Assembly: GCF_000342005.1 (NCBI RefSeq)
Contig: NZ_AOHO01000026.1
Location: 105,958-169,957, forward strand
Direction: 5' to 3'
Length of the DNA: 64,000 bases
DNA from: Amycolatopsis decaplanina DSM 44594
GTDB lineage: Bacteria; Actinomycetota; Actinomycetes; Mycobacteriales; Pseudonocardiaceae
Position numbers and translations under genes: made by a program. A model generated the notes under the pieces. It saw nothing but the letters and a program-made list of their open reading frames with translations. It was not told where the DNA came from and did no database searches. Shown piece by piece: positions 8,610 through 17,330 of the stretch. Within the stretch, counting starts at the first letter, position 1; each line of letters opens with the position of its first letter.

Positions 8610-8792
8610 ATGTCCGCGGAGTTCCGGTACCGATGCGGCGAGTGCCGCTACAGGACGCCATGGCTTGACGAGTCCGAGGGCGCGTGGCAGCTCGCGGAGC
8701 ACTACCGGAGGCGGCATCCCCGGGTCGGTCCGGGTGGCGAGTTCGAGATCCGGCGCGGATGGCGCGACCTGTTCGGCAGGTTGTTCAGGTGA
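8610..8792 (+). CDS. 60-residue C2H2-type zinc-binding small protein
   Basis: A very good ribosome site (GGAGGAG, 5 nt before the ATG) supports this short gene. The peptide has Cys9-x2-Cys12 and His31-x4-His36 around an aromatic, charged middle (WLDESEGAWQLAEHY), a classic C2H2 zinc-finger spacing, then a basic carboxy end (RRGWRDLFGRLFR). It is divergent from the XRE-NACHT gene with 134 bp between them, so the two could share a control region. The function is unknown; nucleic-acid binding is plausible. Confidence 0.7.
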   Translation: MSAEFRYRCGECRYRTPWLDESEGAWQLAEHYRRRHPRVGPGGEFEIRRGWRDLFGRLFR

Positions 8793-9021
8793 CGTGCCGA
8801 TCGAAGTCTCGGTGCCACTGCGGTGTGTCGAACTCGATCGCCCCGCGGACTGTCATCCCGTGAGTGGTGCGGTACTGATCCTTCTTGCGACCCCGCCGAT
8901 CCAAAGAATCGCGGATCGGAGAAGGCTGACGAGCCGCGTGACTTCTTCTGATCGTGGGCGACGCGATGCAGGAAGGCGGGCGTCCGGTACATCACCGTGC
9001 ATGACGGCCGCCGTTCGTACA

Positions 9022-9055
9022 AAAGGCCCTTCCCATATCCCTGGGAAGGGCCTTT
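9022..9055 (-). terminator. Intrinsic terminator downstream of tRNA-Ala
   Basis: A perfect 13-bp inverted repeat (AAAGGCCCTTCCC and its complement) closes an 8-nt loop and sits 9 nt beyond the tRNA 3' end. Read on the minus strand it is followed by TTTTG, as expected for an intrinsic terminator. Confidence 0.8.
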
Positions 9056-9064
9056 GATCTGCTG

Positions 9065-9137
9065 TGGAGCTGAGGGGAATCGAACCCCTGACCTTCTCGA
9101 TGCGAACGAGACGCGCTACCAACTGCGCTACAGCCCC
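9065..9137 (-). tRNA. tRNA-Ala (anticodon CGC)
   Basis: The 73-nt minus-strand sequence folds as a full cloverleaf. The acceptor stem GGGGCTG pairs with CAGCTCC (one G-U pair) with discriminator A. The anticodon stem TCTCG/CGAGA holds the loop TTCGCAT, giving anticodon CGC, which reads the alanine codon GCG. The T arm is AGGGG-TTCGAAT-CCCCT. CCA is not encoded, which is usual in actinobacteria. Confidence 0.95.
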
Positions 9138-9208
9138 TGGTAAAGCTTGCCCCTCGTTTGGAGCTCCATGAGCCTATCAGTGGCCCATGGAGCCCCGGAT
9201 CCGGGGGG

Positions 9209-10027
9209 TCACTCTCCGGAAGCCCGACGGAAAGGCCTGGTCCCGGGCTCGTCGAGCTCGTGGAAGGCCGGGTCCTCGTCGTCGAGGTCGACGACGACGG
9301 CTTGGCGCCGGAGGCGTGACATCGGGGACGGCTTGCGCTCCACGACGGCCGGGCGTTCGGTGGCGACGACCTCGATGTCCTCACGGGACTCGCGGGACTC
9401 GTGGGGTTCGTCGTCGGCGATCGCCGGGCGGCGCGGGGCGCGGGTGCTGTTGAAGCGGGCGAGGCGGCGCTGCCGGATCTCGTTCTCGATGCGGACCTGG
9501 CGGCGCAGGTACGCCAGGTAGCCGATGAGGACCGCGTCGACGACGCCGTTGGCCCACCAGACCGTCGGGGTCATGAAGCCGGCGACGGCCGCGGTGGTGA
9601 TCACCAAAACCAGGAGCGCGATGACGATCCGCTGCCGGAACGCGTACTTGGCGCGCGCGGCGATGTCCGCCGCCTCCGGGTCGAATCCGCCCCGGCCGGG
9701 CCGGTAACCGGTGCCTTGGCGTTCTCTTTCGGGACGGGCCGTGTGCGAGGGCTGGGGAAGCGGTTCGGCTTCCGGCTCCTCGTCTTCGAGGTCGGCGTCG
9801 AGCTCCGCCTCGAGTTCGGCCAGGTCGTCTTCTACCGATGGTTCCGTGTTCTCCGCCATCGCGAACTCCTCCGGTCCCTCGTGGCGTGTGCTCCCGCTCC
9901 GCACGACTCGCGCCGCCAAGGCCGAGTCCGTCGTTCGTGCGACCTGCTGGCGCTTGCGGGCGACCATGGGCACGAGAACGACGAGCCATGCCGCTGCGAG
10001 CGCGACGATGATCACCGAACTGGGCAT
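9209..10027 (-). CDS. glpR: GlpR/SepX-like divisome membrane protein
   Basis: The 272-residue protein has an amino-terminal membrane helix (residues 5-23), a basic then strongly acidic cytoplasmic linker (about 60-95), two further membrane helices (about 134-153 and 157-176), and a charged disordered tail. This layout, in an operon with a MoeA-like Glp and RimJ, matches the actinobacterial GlpR/SepX family (Rv0996 position), a membrane partner of the gephyrin-like Glp that acts at the FtsZ-dependent division site. Family identity rests on topology and gene order, which I find convincing. It lies 162 bp downstream of the acetyltransferase gene. Confidence 0.75.
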   Translation of the reverse strand: MPSSVIIVALAAAWLVVLVPMVARKRQQVARTTDSALAARVVRSGSTRHEGPEEFAMAENTEPSVEDDLAELEAELDADLEDEEPEAEPLPQPSHTARPERERQGTGYRPGRGGFDPEAADIAARAKYAFRQRIVIALLVLVITTAAVAGFMTPTVWWANGVVDAVLIGYLAYLRRQVRIENEIRQRRLARFNSTRAPRRPAIADDEPHESRESREDIEVVATERPAVVERKPSPMSRLRRQAVVVDLDDEDPAFHELDEPGTRPFRRASGE

Positions 10028-10189
10028 CTCCCGTCACCTCCCCCGATCCACTGCTGTAGTCACGCTAGCCACAACAGTCACACACGACGCGCAGACTCGC
10101 CGGTTTCGATCACGGAAAATGCATCGCTGAATTAGGTGAATCTCACAGTTTGTGGTAACGCGACCGCGGGAACCGGCCGGTGACGGGGG

Positions 10190-10861
10190 TCAAACGCGCT
10201 CGGCGAGGCCCTTCGAGACGAGCCGCGAGACCAGTCCGTTCCCGGTCTCCTCCTTGGTGATGGCGTAGCAGAAATGGTCACGCCAGCCGCCCGCGACGTC
10301 GAGATAACGCTCGAAAAGCCCTTCTTGCCGGTAGCCTGCCTTGCCGAGAACCCGCAGGCTGGGCGTGTTTTCGGGGCGGACGGTCGCCTCGAGCCGGTGC
10401 AGCCCGCCGAAGTCGAAGACGTGGTCGGTCACGAGGGCGACGGCGCCGGTCGCGACGCCGCCGCGGACGATGTCCGAGGACACCCAGTAGCCGATCCAGG
10501 CGGACCGGAGCGACGCCCGGATGACGTTACCCACAGTGATCTGCCCGGCGAAGCGTCCGTCCACCGTGATGGTGAACGGGAGGCACTGCCCGCGCCGGGC
10601 CAGGCCTCGCAGCGCCATCCACTGGGAAGGCCATGACCAGTACGCGTTGCGATCCGGCCACGGCCCGACGCCGGTCGGTTCCCACATTTCGAGGTGTTCG
10701 CGGTCCCGCAACCGGACGCGGCTCCACTCGCCGGCGTCCCGCAGCCGGACCGGCCGGACGGCGAGGACCCCGGCGGGCACGCGGAGTGGCCCCAGCTTCG
10801 CGGGCCAGCCAGGATGCCTGCTCTCGATCGGATACGCGACGCCGGAAATCGGTGCGCCCAT
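10190..10861 (-). CDS. rimJ: RimJ/RimL-type GNAT N-acetyltransferase
   Basis: The 223-residue protein is a GNAT fold of the RimJ/RimL (Acetyltransf_3) type: an amino-terminal VRLRDAGEWSRVR segment, the central strand FTITVDGRFAGQITVGN, the acetyl-CoA pyrophosphate loop region VRGGVATGAVALVTD, and the late motif ENTPSLRVLGKAGYRQEG. Such enzymes acetylate protein amino termini, classically ribosomal protein S5. Its ATG overlaps the glp stop (TAATG). The glp-rimJ-glpR order is conserved in related actinobacteria. Confidence 0.85.
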   Translation of the reverse strand: MGAPISGVAYPIESRHPGWPAKLGPLRVPAGVLAVRPVRLRDAGEWSRVRLRDREHLEMWEPTGVGPWPDRNAYWSWPSQWMALRGLARRGQCLPFTITVDGRFAGQITVGNVIRASLRSAWIGYWVSSDIVRGGVATGAVALVTDHVFDFGGLHRLEATVRPENTPSLRVLGKAGYRQEGLFERYLDVAGGWRDHFCYAITKEETGNGLVSRLVSKGLAERV

Positions 10862-12132
10862 TACGCCCGCTGGGCCAGGAAGGTCACCTTGACCTGCTCG
10901 CCCGCGGCGACCTCGGTGAGGTCCTCGTCGATGTTGATCAGGCAGTTCGCCTCGGCCAGCGACGCGAGCAGGTGCGCGCCGGAGGTGCCGAGCGGCTGCA
11001 CCAGGTACTCGCCGTTGCCCTCGTCGCGCAGGAGTTGCCCGCGCAGGAAGCCTTTGCGGCCCTCGGTCGAGGTGACCGGGGAGAGCAGCCGCGCGCCGAC
11101 GATGCGGCGGTGCGGGTTGCGGGTGCCGCGCGCGGCGCGGATCAGCGGGCGGACCAGGACCTCGAACACGACCAGCGCGCTCATCGGGTTGCCGGGGATC
11201 AGGAACGTCGGCACCGAATCGGGGCCGAGCCTGCCGAAGCCCTGCACGGAACCGGGGTGCATGGCGACACGGGTCATGTCGATGTGACCGAGGTCGGACA
11301 GCGCCGCGTGCACCTCGTCGCCCGCGCTCCCGCCGGCGCCGCCCGCGACGACGACGATCTCCGACATCAGCAGGCGGCCTTCGACGACCTCCCGCAGCCG
11401 TTTCGGGTCACCGGGGACGATGCCGACGCGGCTCACCTCCGCGCCCGCGTCCCGCGCGGCCGCGGACAGCGCGTAGGAGTTGACGTCGTAGACCTGCCCG
11501 ACCGACGGGGTGCGGTCGATGTCGACCAGTTCGTCGCCGACGGAAACGATCGAAACCCGGGGCCGCGGATAGACCAGGACCTTCGCCCGGCCGACCGCGG
11601 CGAGCAGGCCGACCTGGGCCGAGCCGATGGTGTCGCCCTTGCGCACGGCGACGTCGCCGATCTGCACGTCCTCGCCGGTCCGGCGCACGTAGCCCGCCGA
11701 CGGCACCGACTTGTGCACGGTGACCTTGGCCTGGTGGCCGTCGGTGTAGGCGGTCGGGACGACGGCGTCGGCGAGCGTGGGCAGCGGCGCGCCGGTGTCG
11801 ACCCGCACGGCCTGCCCCGGTTGCAGCCGCCGCGGCTGGCGGGAACCGGCGGCGATCTCGCCGACCACCGGCAGCTGCACCGGCTCCTGGCCCGCGGTGC
11901 GGACGTCGACGCTTCGTACCGCGTAGCCGTCGACGGCGGCCTGGTCGAAACCTGGCAGCGCGTGTTCGGCGACGACCTCTTCGGCGCACAGGAGGCCTTG
12001 GGCCTCGGAAATGGCGACCCGGACCGGACGCGGGCGTACCGCGGCGTCCAGGGTCAGCGAGATCTGATCCTCGACGGAACGGAACTGTCCCGCGTCTTCG
12101 GTCTCGGCCGCTTCGGCGATGGGCTCCGTCAT
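10861..12132 (-). CDS. glp: MoeA-like Glp (gephyrin-like molybdotransferase / division protein)
   Basis: The 423-residue protein has the MoeA domains in order: an amino-terminal domain with FDQAAVDGYAV, TGAPLPTLADAVV, a MoCF_BD core starting PRVSIVSVGDELVD with a late PGNPMSAL, and a carboxy-terminal beta domain. The usual SGGVSVGDYD-type loop reads AGGAGGSAGDEV, a clear departure that may mean weak or lost molybdotransferase activity. With rimJ and glpR downstream, it most likely belongs to the Glp branch that acts with GlpR in cell division. A true molybdenum-cofactor role is not excluded, although no other moa/moe gene is in the window. It is transcribed divergently from the cyclo-ligase gene. 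Confidence 0.8.
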   Translation of the reverse strand: MTEPIAEAAETEDAGQFRSVEDQISLTLDAAVRPRPVRVAISEAQGLLCAEEVVAEHALPGFDQAAVDGYAVRSVDVRTAGQEPVQLPVVGEIAAGSRQPRRLQPGQAVRVDTGAPLPTLADAVVPTAYTDGHQAKVTVHKSVPSAGYVRRTGEDVQIGDVAVRKGDTIGSAQVGLLAAVGRAKVLVYPRPRVSIVSVGDELVDIDRTPSVGQVYDVNSYALSAAARDAGAEVSRVGIVPGDPKRLREVVEGRLLMSEIVVVAGGAGGSAGDEVHAALSDLGHIDMTRVAMHPGSVQGFGRLGPDSVPTFLIPGNPMSALVVFEVLVRPLIRAARGTRNPHRRIVGARLLSPVTSTEGRKGFLRGQLLRDEGNGEYLVQPLGTSGAHLLASLAEANCLINIDEDLTEVAAGEQVKVTFLAQRA

Positions 12133-12314
12133 GACTGGGGGATCTCGATCCGTTCGTTCGACCAGGCACGCGTTGAAGGCCCGTCGGTGAACTGAAGTTC
12201 ACCACCGTTACCAGGAGTGATGCGGTCCGAAGCCGTGGAAATCGCCCGATCGGGCAAGCTCCTCGTGGTCCGTGCCGCCGGGGTGGTCGCTGCGCCTGTC
12301 ATGGACGTGAAGCC

Positions 12315-12320
12315 TAACCT
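12315..12320 (+). promoter_or_regulatory. -10-like hexamer TAACCT, possible leaderless start
   Basis: TAACCT ends 6 nt before the GTG of the cyclo-ligase gene. That spacing puts transcription start at or next to the start codon. No good -35 box is visible. Confidence 0.4.
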
Positions 12321-12326
12321 GACCAT

Positions 12327-12923
12327 GTGGGCGAGCCCGGCAATGAACACCTGAGCAAAGCGGAGTGGCGTTCCAGGCTAACCGCCGAACGACGTTCGCA
12401 GGTGTCGGAAGAGCGGGCCCGGGATGCTGTCGCGCTCGCCGCCGCGGCCGCTCGGCTGCCGGGTGAGGTCGTGTGCGCCTACGTCCCTTTCGGTACCGAA
12501 CCGGGTTCGACGGCGCTGCTCGATCAACTTCTCGGCCAGGGCAAACGGGTACTGCTGCCGATCGTCCCCGACACGCCGGGGCCGCTGGAGTGGGCCGCCT
12601 ATGAGGGGCCGTCGAGTCTCGGGCCGGGCAGGCTGCGGGGGTTGCTCGAACCGACCGGGCGCCGCCTCGGTCCCGACACACTGGGGACGGCCGATCTGGT
12701 GCTGATGCCCGCGCTCGCCGTCGACGACGAAGGGGTCCGGCTCGGCCGCGGCGCCGGGTACTACGACCGGTCGCTCCCCTTCGCCGCGCCCGGCGCGGCG
12801 CTGGTCGCCGTCGTCCGGGACGCCGAACTCGTGCGCGAGTTGCCCGCGGAACCGCATGACGTCCGCATGACCGGGGTACTGACCCCGGAGCACGGCCTGG
12901 CGCCGCGCCCGGTAATAGACTGA
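12327..12923 (+). CDS. 5-formyltetrahydrofolate cyclo-ligase
   Basis: The 198-residue protein converts 5-formyl-THF to 5,10-methenyl-THF using ATP. It carries the amino-terminal basic patch KAEWRSRLTAERR, the central strand GKRVLLPIVPD, and the signature LGRGAGYYDRSL, followed by a late LAPRPVID. Length is normal for the family. I use the GTG at 12327; the frame upstream of it has no better start and a -10-like box abuts it. It shares a 194-bp divergent region with glp and is followed 31 bp later by the UGPase gene. Confidence 0.9.
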   Translation: MGEPGNEHLSKAEWRSRLTAERRSQVSEERARDAVALAAAAARLPGEVVCAYVPFGTEPGSTALLDQLLGQGKRVLLPIVPDTPGPLEWAAYEGPSSLGPGRLRGLLEPTGRRLGPDTLGTADLVLMPALAVDDEGVRLGRGAGYYDRSLPFAAPGAALVAVVRDAELVRELPAEPHDVRMTGVLTPEHGLAPRPVID

Positions 12924-12954
12924 CGCCCCGACGCAGTGGTTCAGAAAGGGCACA

Positions 12955-14328
12955 ATGAGCTCTGACGCGCACCTGTCCGATCATTTCGCCGAAACGCTGT
13001 CGAAAATGCGTTCCGCGGGCGCCCACGCCATGGAGCTGGCGGCCCTGCGACGGCGTCTCGAGCAGCTGTCCGAACCCGGCGCCGGTGAATTGCCGGGAAA
13101 CGAACTCGAACCTCTCGATGACATCAGCAGACTCGTCGATCTGCCCGAGCCCGATGCCGAAGAAGCGCGCCGGGTGCTGGACCGTACCGCCGTCCTGAAG
13201 CTCAACGGCGGACTGGGCACGAGCATGGGGCTCACCGGCCCGAAATCTCTGCTGCAGATCAAACCGGGGAAGACGTTCCTCGACGTCATCGCCATGCAGG
13301 TGCTTTCGACCCGCGAGAAGTACAACGCCCGTCTCCCGTTGATCCTGATGAATTCGGCGGGTACCCGCGAACCCTCGCTGGAGTTGTTGAAGAAGTATCC
13401 CGATCTCGCCGACGACGTCATCCCCGCCGACTTCCTTCAGGGCCGAGAACCGAAGATCACCGCCGACGGGCGGCCCGTCGAATGGCCCGCGAACCCGGAA
13501 CTCGAATGGTGCCCGCCGGGGCACGGCGACATCTACGTCGCGCTCGCGGTGAGCGGGATGCTCGAAACACTGCTGGCGGAGGGCATCCGCTGGTGCTTCG
13601 TGTCCAACGCCGACAACCTCGGAGCGCTGCCGGACGCGCGGATCGCCGCGTGGCTGGCGAACGAGGACATCCCGTTCGCGATGGAGACGGTGCTCGGCAC
13701 CGCGGCCGACCGCAAGGGCGGTCACCTCGCGCGGCGTGCGGGCCGGATCGTCCTGCGTGAATCCGCGCAGGTCCCCGACGGCGACGACTCGTTCGGCGAT
13801 GTCGCCAAGTGGCGTTTCTTCAACACCAACAACATTTGGTTCGACCTCGAACGGCTGAAGGCCCTGCAGGACGCCGACCCGGCCGCGCCGCAGTTGCCGC
13901 TGATCGTGAATAGGAAGACCGTCGACCCGGCCGACGAGGCCAGCACACCGGTGATCCAGCTCGAAACGGCGATGGGCGCGGCGATCGGTTCGGTCGAGGG
14001 CGCGCGGGCCATCGAGATCCCGCGGATCAGGTTCGCGCCGGTCAAGACCACCGACGACCTGCTCGTCGTCCGGTCCGACGCGTACGTGCTCGACGACGGC
14101 GGGGAGATGATCCCGGAGTTCACCACCACCCCGCCTGTCGTGTCGCTGAGCAAGGAGTTCTACAAGCTCCTGCCGGACTTCGACGCTCGCATCCCTTCCG
14201 CGCCTTCGCTCAAGGAGTGCACGAGCCTCGCGGTGGACGGCGACGTCACCTTCGGGAAAAACGTCGTCGTCCGCGGCGACGTGAAGATCACCGGACCGAA
14301 AACCGTTCCGGACGGTGAAGTCCTCTAG
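12955..14328 (+). CDS. UTP-glucose-1-phosphate uridylyltransferase, eukaryotic (UDPGP) type
   Basis: The 457-residue enzyme should make UDP-glucose from UTP and glucose 1-phosphate. Its nucleotide-binding loop LNGGLGTSMGLTGPKS, the WCPPGHGDIY block, FVSNADNLGA and the carboxy-terminal left-handed helix segment (VDGDVTFGKNVVVRGDVKI) are hallmarks of the eukaryotic UGPase family, not of the roughly 300-residue bacterial GalU. It has a good ribosome site (AGAAAGGG). It occupies the position where mycobacteria carry galU next to 5-FCL and moeA, so it probably replaces that enzyme. Its stop overlaps the convergent methyltransferase stop through a shared CTAG. Confidence 0.9.
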   Translation: MSSDAHLSDHFAETLSKMRSAGAHAMELAALRRRLEQLSEPGAGELPGNELEPLDDISRLVDLPEPDAEEARRVLDRTAVLKLNGGLGTSMGLTGPKSLLQIKPGKTFLDVIAMQVLSTREKYNARLPLILMNSAGTREPSLELLKKYPDLADDVIPADFLQGREPKITADGRPVEWPANPELEWCPPGHGDIYVALAVSGMLETLLAEGIRWCFVSNADNLGALPDARIAAWLANEDIPFAMETVLGTAADRKGGHLARRAGRIVLRESAQVPDGDDSFGDVAKWRFFNTNNIWFDLERLKALQDADPAAPQLPLIVNRKTVDPADEASTPVIQLETAMGAAIGSVEGARAIEIPRIRFAPVKTTDDLLVVRSDAYVLDDGGEMIPEFTTTPPVVSLSKEFYKLLPDFDARIPSAPSLKECTSLAVDGDVTFGKNVVVRGDVKITGPKTVPDGEVL

Positions 14329-15047
14329 TCCCGCTGGGCGATGAACACGTACTCGCGTCCTGGACGGTCGGGGGCGTCCCGGACGTCCAGGACGCGAAAA
14401 CCGTGCTCCGACAGCAAGGATTCGAGGTCTTCGCGTTCGCGGAACCACAGCGTCGAATCCGAGATGACGACCTCGCCGTCGGAGAACCGGTAGCTGTACC
14501 GGAACGACACGAACGGGAGGTTCACCTCGGTGACCTCGCGCCATTGCTCGACTTCACCGACGCCGGGGACGTCGATGACGTCGTGCGCGGTGTCGGCGGC
14601 CCAGTCCTCCCACACGCGGCGCCCGGGACGCCGGATCTCGAAGACCAGGTGACCACCCGGCACCAGCGCGGTGCGGATGCCTTCGAGGGTCCGGCGCCAT
14701 TCGTCGTCGGTCAGGAAGACCTGGGCCACGTTCCCGGTCATCACCGCGAGATCGGCCCCGGCGTCACCCACCGCTTTCGCGTCGCCGTGGATCCAGGTGA
14801 TCTTCCCTTCCGGGTCCTTGGCCTTCGCGATCTCCAGCGACGCCTCCGCGGGATCGACCCCCACGACCTCGATCCCGCGCGCAGCCAGGAGAACGGCCAG
14901 GCAGCCGGTGCCACAGCCGACGTCGAGCACTCTCTTCGCCCCGAGTTCGCCGATGATGGCGAGGTAGTGGTCCAGGTCGTCGCGAGCGCCGTCGAAGGCG
15001 TCGTAGATCGGTGCGAGCCGGGCGTGGGCGAAGAGCGCGTCAGGCAT
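14325..15047 (-). CDS. Class I SAM-dependent methyltransferase
   Basis: The 240-residue protein has a Rossmann-type methyltransferase core: motif I VLDVGCGTGCLA (about 40-51), an acidic motif II end VVGVDPAEASLEIA, the motif III-like DLAVMTGNVAQVF, and a carboxy-terminal small domain with beta strands (FRYSYRFSDGEVVISDSTLWF). The acceptor substrate is unknown. Its ATG lies inside the last codons of the MMPL gene (8-nt overlap), so it is translationally coupled to the exporter, which may mean it modifies the exported molecule. It converges on the UGPase gene. Confidence 0.85.
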   Translation of the reverse strand: MPDALFAHARLAPIYDAFDGARDDLDHYLAIIGELGAKRVLDVGCGTGCLAVLLAARGIEVVGVDPAEASLEIAKAKDPEGKITWIHGDAKAVGDAGADLAVMTGNVAQVFLTDDEWRRTLEGIRTALVPGGHLVFEIRRPGRRVWEDWAADTAHDVIDVPGVGEVEQWREVTEVNLPFVSFRYSYRFSDGEVVISDSTLWFREREDLESLLSEHGFRVLDVRDAPDRPGREYVFIAQRD

Positions 15048-17220
15048 TCGGCGACGATAGTTCCGGGACGCGGCCGGAGGCCACGGATTTACGGTCGCGC
15101 CGCCAGGCCCGCTTTCCCAGCAACGCCAGGAAGGCGGGTAGCAGCACCCCGCGCACCAGCGTGGCGTCGATCAGGACGGCGACCGCCATCCCGACGCCCA
15201 TCATCTTGTACTCGATCGCGCTCAGCGTGATGAAGACGCTGAACACGCCGACCATGATCACCGCCGCGCCGCTGACCACTCCCGCGCTCGTGCCGGTGCC
15301 GCGGACGATCGCGGCGACGGAGCCTTCGGCTCGCCGTTCACGGATCCGGCTGAGGATGAAGATGTGGTAGTCCATGCTCAGCCCTAGCAGCAGGACGAAC
15401 ATGAACATCGGCAGCCAGCCGACGACCCCGCCGTACGGGGTGAATCCCAGCAGGGAAGCGAAATGACCGTCCTGGAAGATCCAGGTGAGCACGCCGTAGG
15501 CCGCCCCGATCGACAGCAGGTTCAGCGCGATCGACACCAGTGCCACCGGCACGGACCGGAAAGCCAGCAGCAGCAACACGAACGCCGCCAGCAGGACGAA
15601 TCCGACGACCAGCGGCATCCGCTCGACGACCCTGTCCGCGAAGTCGCGGGCGTTCGCCGTCCGGCCGGATACCGCGAACTCGACGCCGTCCACCTTGCCG
15701 ATCGTCTCGGGGAGTACTTCGGTGCGGAGTTTCGCGAGCGCGGCGTCGGATTGCGCGTCGCGTCCGGCGCCGGACAGCGGGACGCGGACGACCACGGCCT
15801 CGTCGACGCCTCCGACGGCGATGGGTTTGTTCAGTACGCCGGAGGATTCACCGATCCGCCGTTCGAGATCCGTGATCGCCGACCGCAGCGCCGGGCTGTC
15901 GACCGGTCCGCCGTCCCTGGCCGTCAGTACGACCGTGGCGGGATAGGCCACTCCCGGGAAGGCCTCCTGGGTGCGGACGGCGGCGTCGATCGTCGCCATC
16001 GAGCGCGGCAGGCTTTCCGCCGGTGTCGGATCCTGCAGGCGCATGCCGAGCGCGGGCAGCGTGAGCAGGATCAGCAGCGCGGTCGCGAGCCCGCCCCACA
16101 ACGCCGGCCGCCGGGTGACCGCGCGGGCCGTCGCGGACCAGAACCGCGAGTTCTCGGCGGCGGTGCGCCGCTTGCCCAGCCAGGGGATCCGCCCGCGATC
16201 GACCTTGTCACCCAGCAGCGAGAGCAGCGACGGCAGCACGGTCACCGCGCCGAGCACGGCAAGGCCGACCACGAACGCCGTGCTGATCGCGAGGCCGGTG
16301 AAGTTGTCGAGTCCGGTGAACACCAGCCCGCTCACACACAGGACGACCGTGACACCGGAGACGACCACGACGTGCCCGGACGTCCGTGCCGCGATCCTGG
16401 TCGCGGTCTCGACCGAGTGCCCACGCGCGCGTTCTTCTCGTTGCCGCCTGAGGAAGAACAGCGAGTAGTCGACGCCGACCGCCATCCCGATGAGCAGGGT
16501 GATCACCGTCGTCGCGCTGTTGATCGGGGTGAAGTCGTCGACGACGGAGAGGAAGCCGAAGGTCGCCGCGACACTCGTGCCCGCCAGCAGCAAGGGGACC
16601 GACGCGGCGACCAGCGCCCCGAAGACGATCAGCAGGATCACCAGCGTCAGCGGCAGGGAAAGGAGTTCCGATCGCTTGACGTCCTCCCGGATGCCCTTGT
16701 CGACCACGGACGACAGGCTGAGATCCCCGGAGAGACCGAACCGGACCGAGGGATGCCGGGCGGCGACCGCGTCCACCTGCGCTGCCGCGGTCTCGAAGTT
16801 CGGGCGGATGTCCTTCTCCCCGCCCGCGATCGAAAAGCCGACGAGTCCGGACGCGCCGTCGGCCGAGATCCGCTCGGCGCCGTCGGCCGCCAGGGGTGAG
16901 CGGACGTCGGTGACGGAGCCGGACCGGGTGAGGGTGGTGACCAGGTCTTCGGTCGCCCGCCGGAGTTCTTCGTTCGCGGCGAACGGCGGCGAGCCGGACT
17001 CCTTCGCCGTGACGAGGATGTTCTCGCGTAAGGGGTCGAAGGTGTTCTGGGCGTTCAGCGCGGTCTGCGCGCGACCGGACTCGCCGGGATCGGTGCTCCG
17101 GCGGCTTTCGCCGTCCAGCAGCATTCCCGACAGCAGGGCGACGACCACGAGGGCGGCCCAGCCGACGAGGGTGACCGCGCGGTGCCGCATGGACCACGCG
17201 GCGATCTTTTCGGGCAGCAT
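15040..17220 (-). CDS. MMPL/RND-family membrane exporter
   Basis: The 726-residue protein has the MMPL layout: a first membrane helix (residues 14-36), a large extracytoplasmic domain (about 40-180), five to six helices including the GMAVGVDYSLFFLRR segment, a second soluble domain (about 390-520), and a second helix block with LGLSMDYHIFILSRIRE. The two D-Y pairs in the membrane are the family's proton-relay signature. Such exporters move lipids, lipopeptides or drugs. A ribosome site AAAGGA lies before the ATG. A hairpin separates it from the upstream coiled-coil/ArsR pair, which probably controls it. Confidence 0.9.
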   Translation of the reverse strand: MLPEKIAAWSMRHRAVTLVGWAALVVVALLSGMLLDGESRRSTDPGESGRAQTALNAQNTFDPLRENILVTAKESGSPPFAANEELRRATEDLVTTLTRSGSVTDVRSPLAADGAERISADGASGLVGFSIAGGEKDIRPNFETAAAQVDAVAARHPSVRFGLSGDLSLSSVVDKGIREDVKRSELLSLPLTLVILLIVFGALVAASVPLLLAGTSVAATFGFLSVVDDFTPINSATTVITLLIGMAVGVDYSLFFLRRQREERARGHSVETATRIAARTSGHVVVVSGVTVVLCVSGLVFTGLDNFTGLAISTAFVVGLAVLGAVTVLPSLLSLLGDKVDRGRIPWLGKRRTAAENSRFWSATARAVTRRPALWGGLATALLILLTLPALGMRLQDPTPAESLPRSMATIDAAVRTQEAFPGVAYPATVVLTARDGGPVDSPALRSAITDLERRIGESSGVLNKPIAVGGVDEAVVVRVPLSGAGRDAQSDAALAKLRTEVLPETIGKVDGVEFAVSGRTANARDFADRVVERMPLVVGFVLLAAFVLLLLAFRSVPVALVSIALNLLSIGAAYGVLTWIFQDGHFASLLGFTPYGGVVGWLPMFMFVLLLGLSMDYHIFILSRIRERRAEGSVAAIVRGTGTSAGVVSGAAVIMVGVFSVFITLSAIEYKMMGVGMAVAVLIDATLVRGVLLPAFLALLGKRAWRRDRKSVASGRVPELSSPNA

Positions 17221-17281
17221 GAACTACAGTCCTTTACGTGAAGGAGTGAGATGCCTCGGGCGAGGTTTTTGCTTCTTCTTT

Positions 17282-17315
17282 CCTGGGCCGTCGAGTTGCC
17301 GCTCGGCGGCCCAGG
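17282..17315 (-). terminator. Hairpin between the regulator pair and the MMPL gene
   Basis: CCTGGGCCG and its complement CGGCCCAGG enclose a 16-nt loop in the 110-bp gap. Read on the minus strand it is followed by AAAGAAGAAG rather than a T-tract, so it may be a weak terminator, an attenuator or an RNA-stability element. Confidence 0.4.
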
Positions 17316-17330
17316 GTCTTTCACCGGTGG

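Noticed and set aside
12208..14544. 778-codon minus-strand open frame over the cyclo-ligase and UGPase genes
   Set aside because: It is the antisense shadow of two genes with clear family motifs, and its translation shows no domain.
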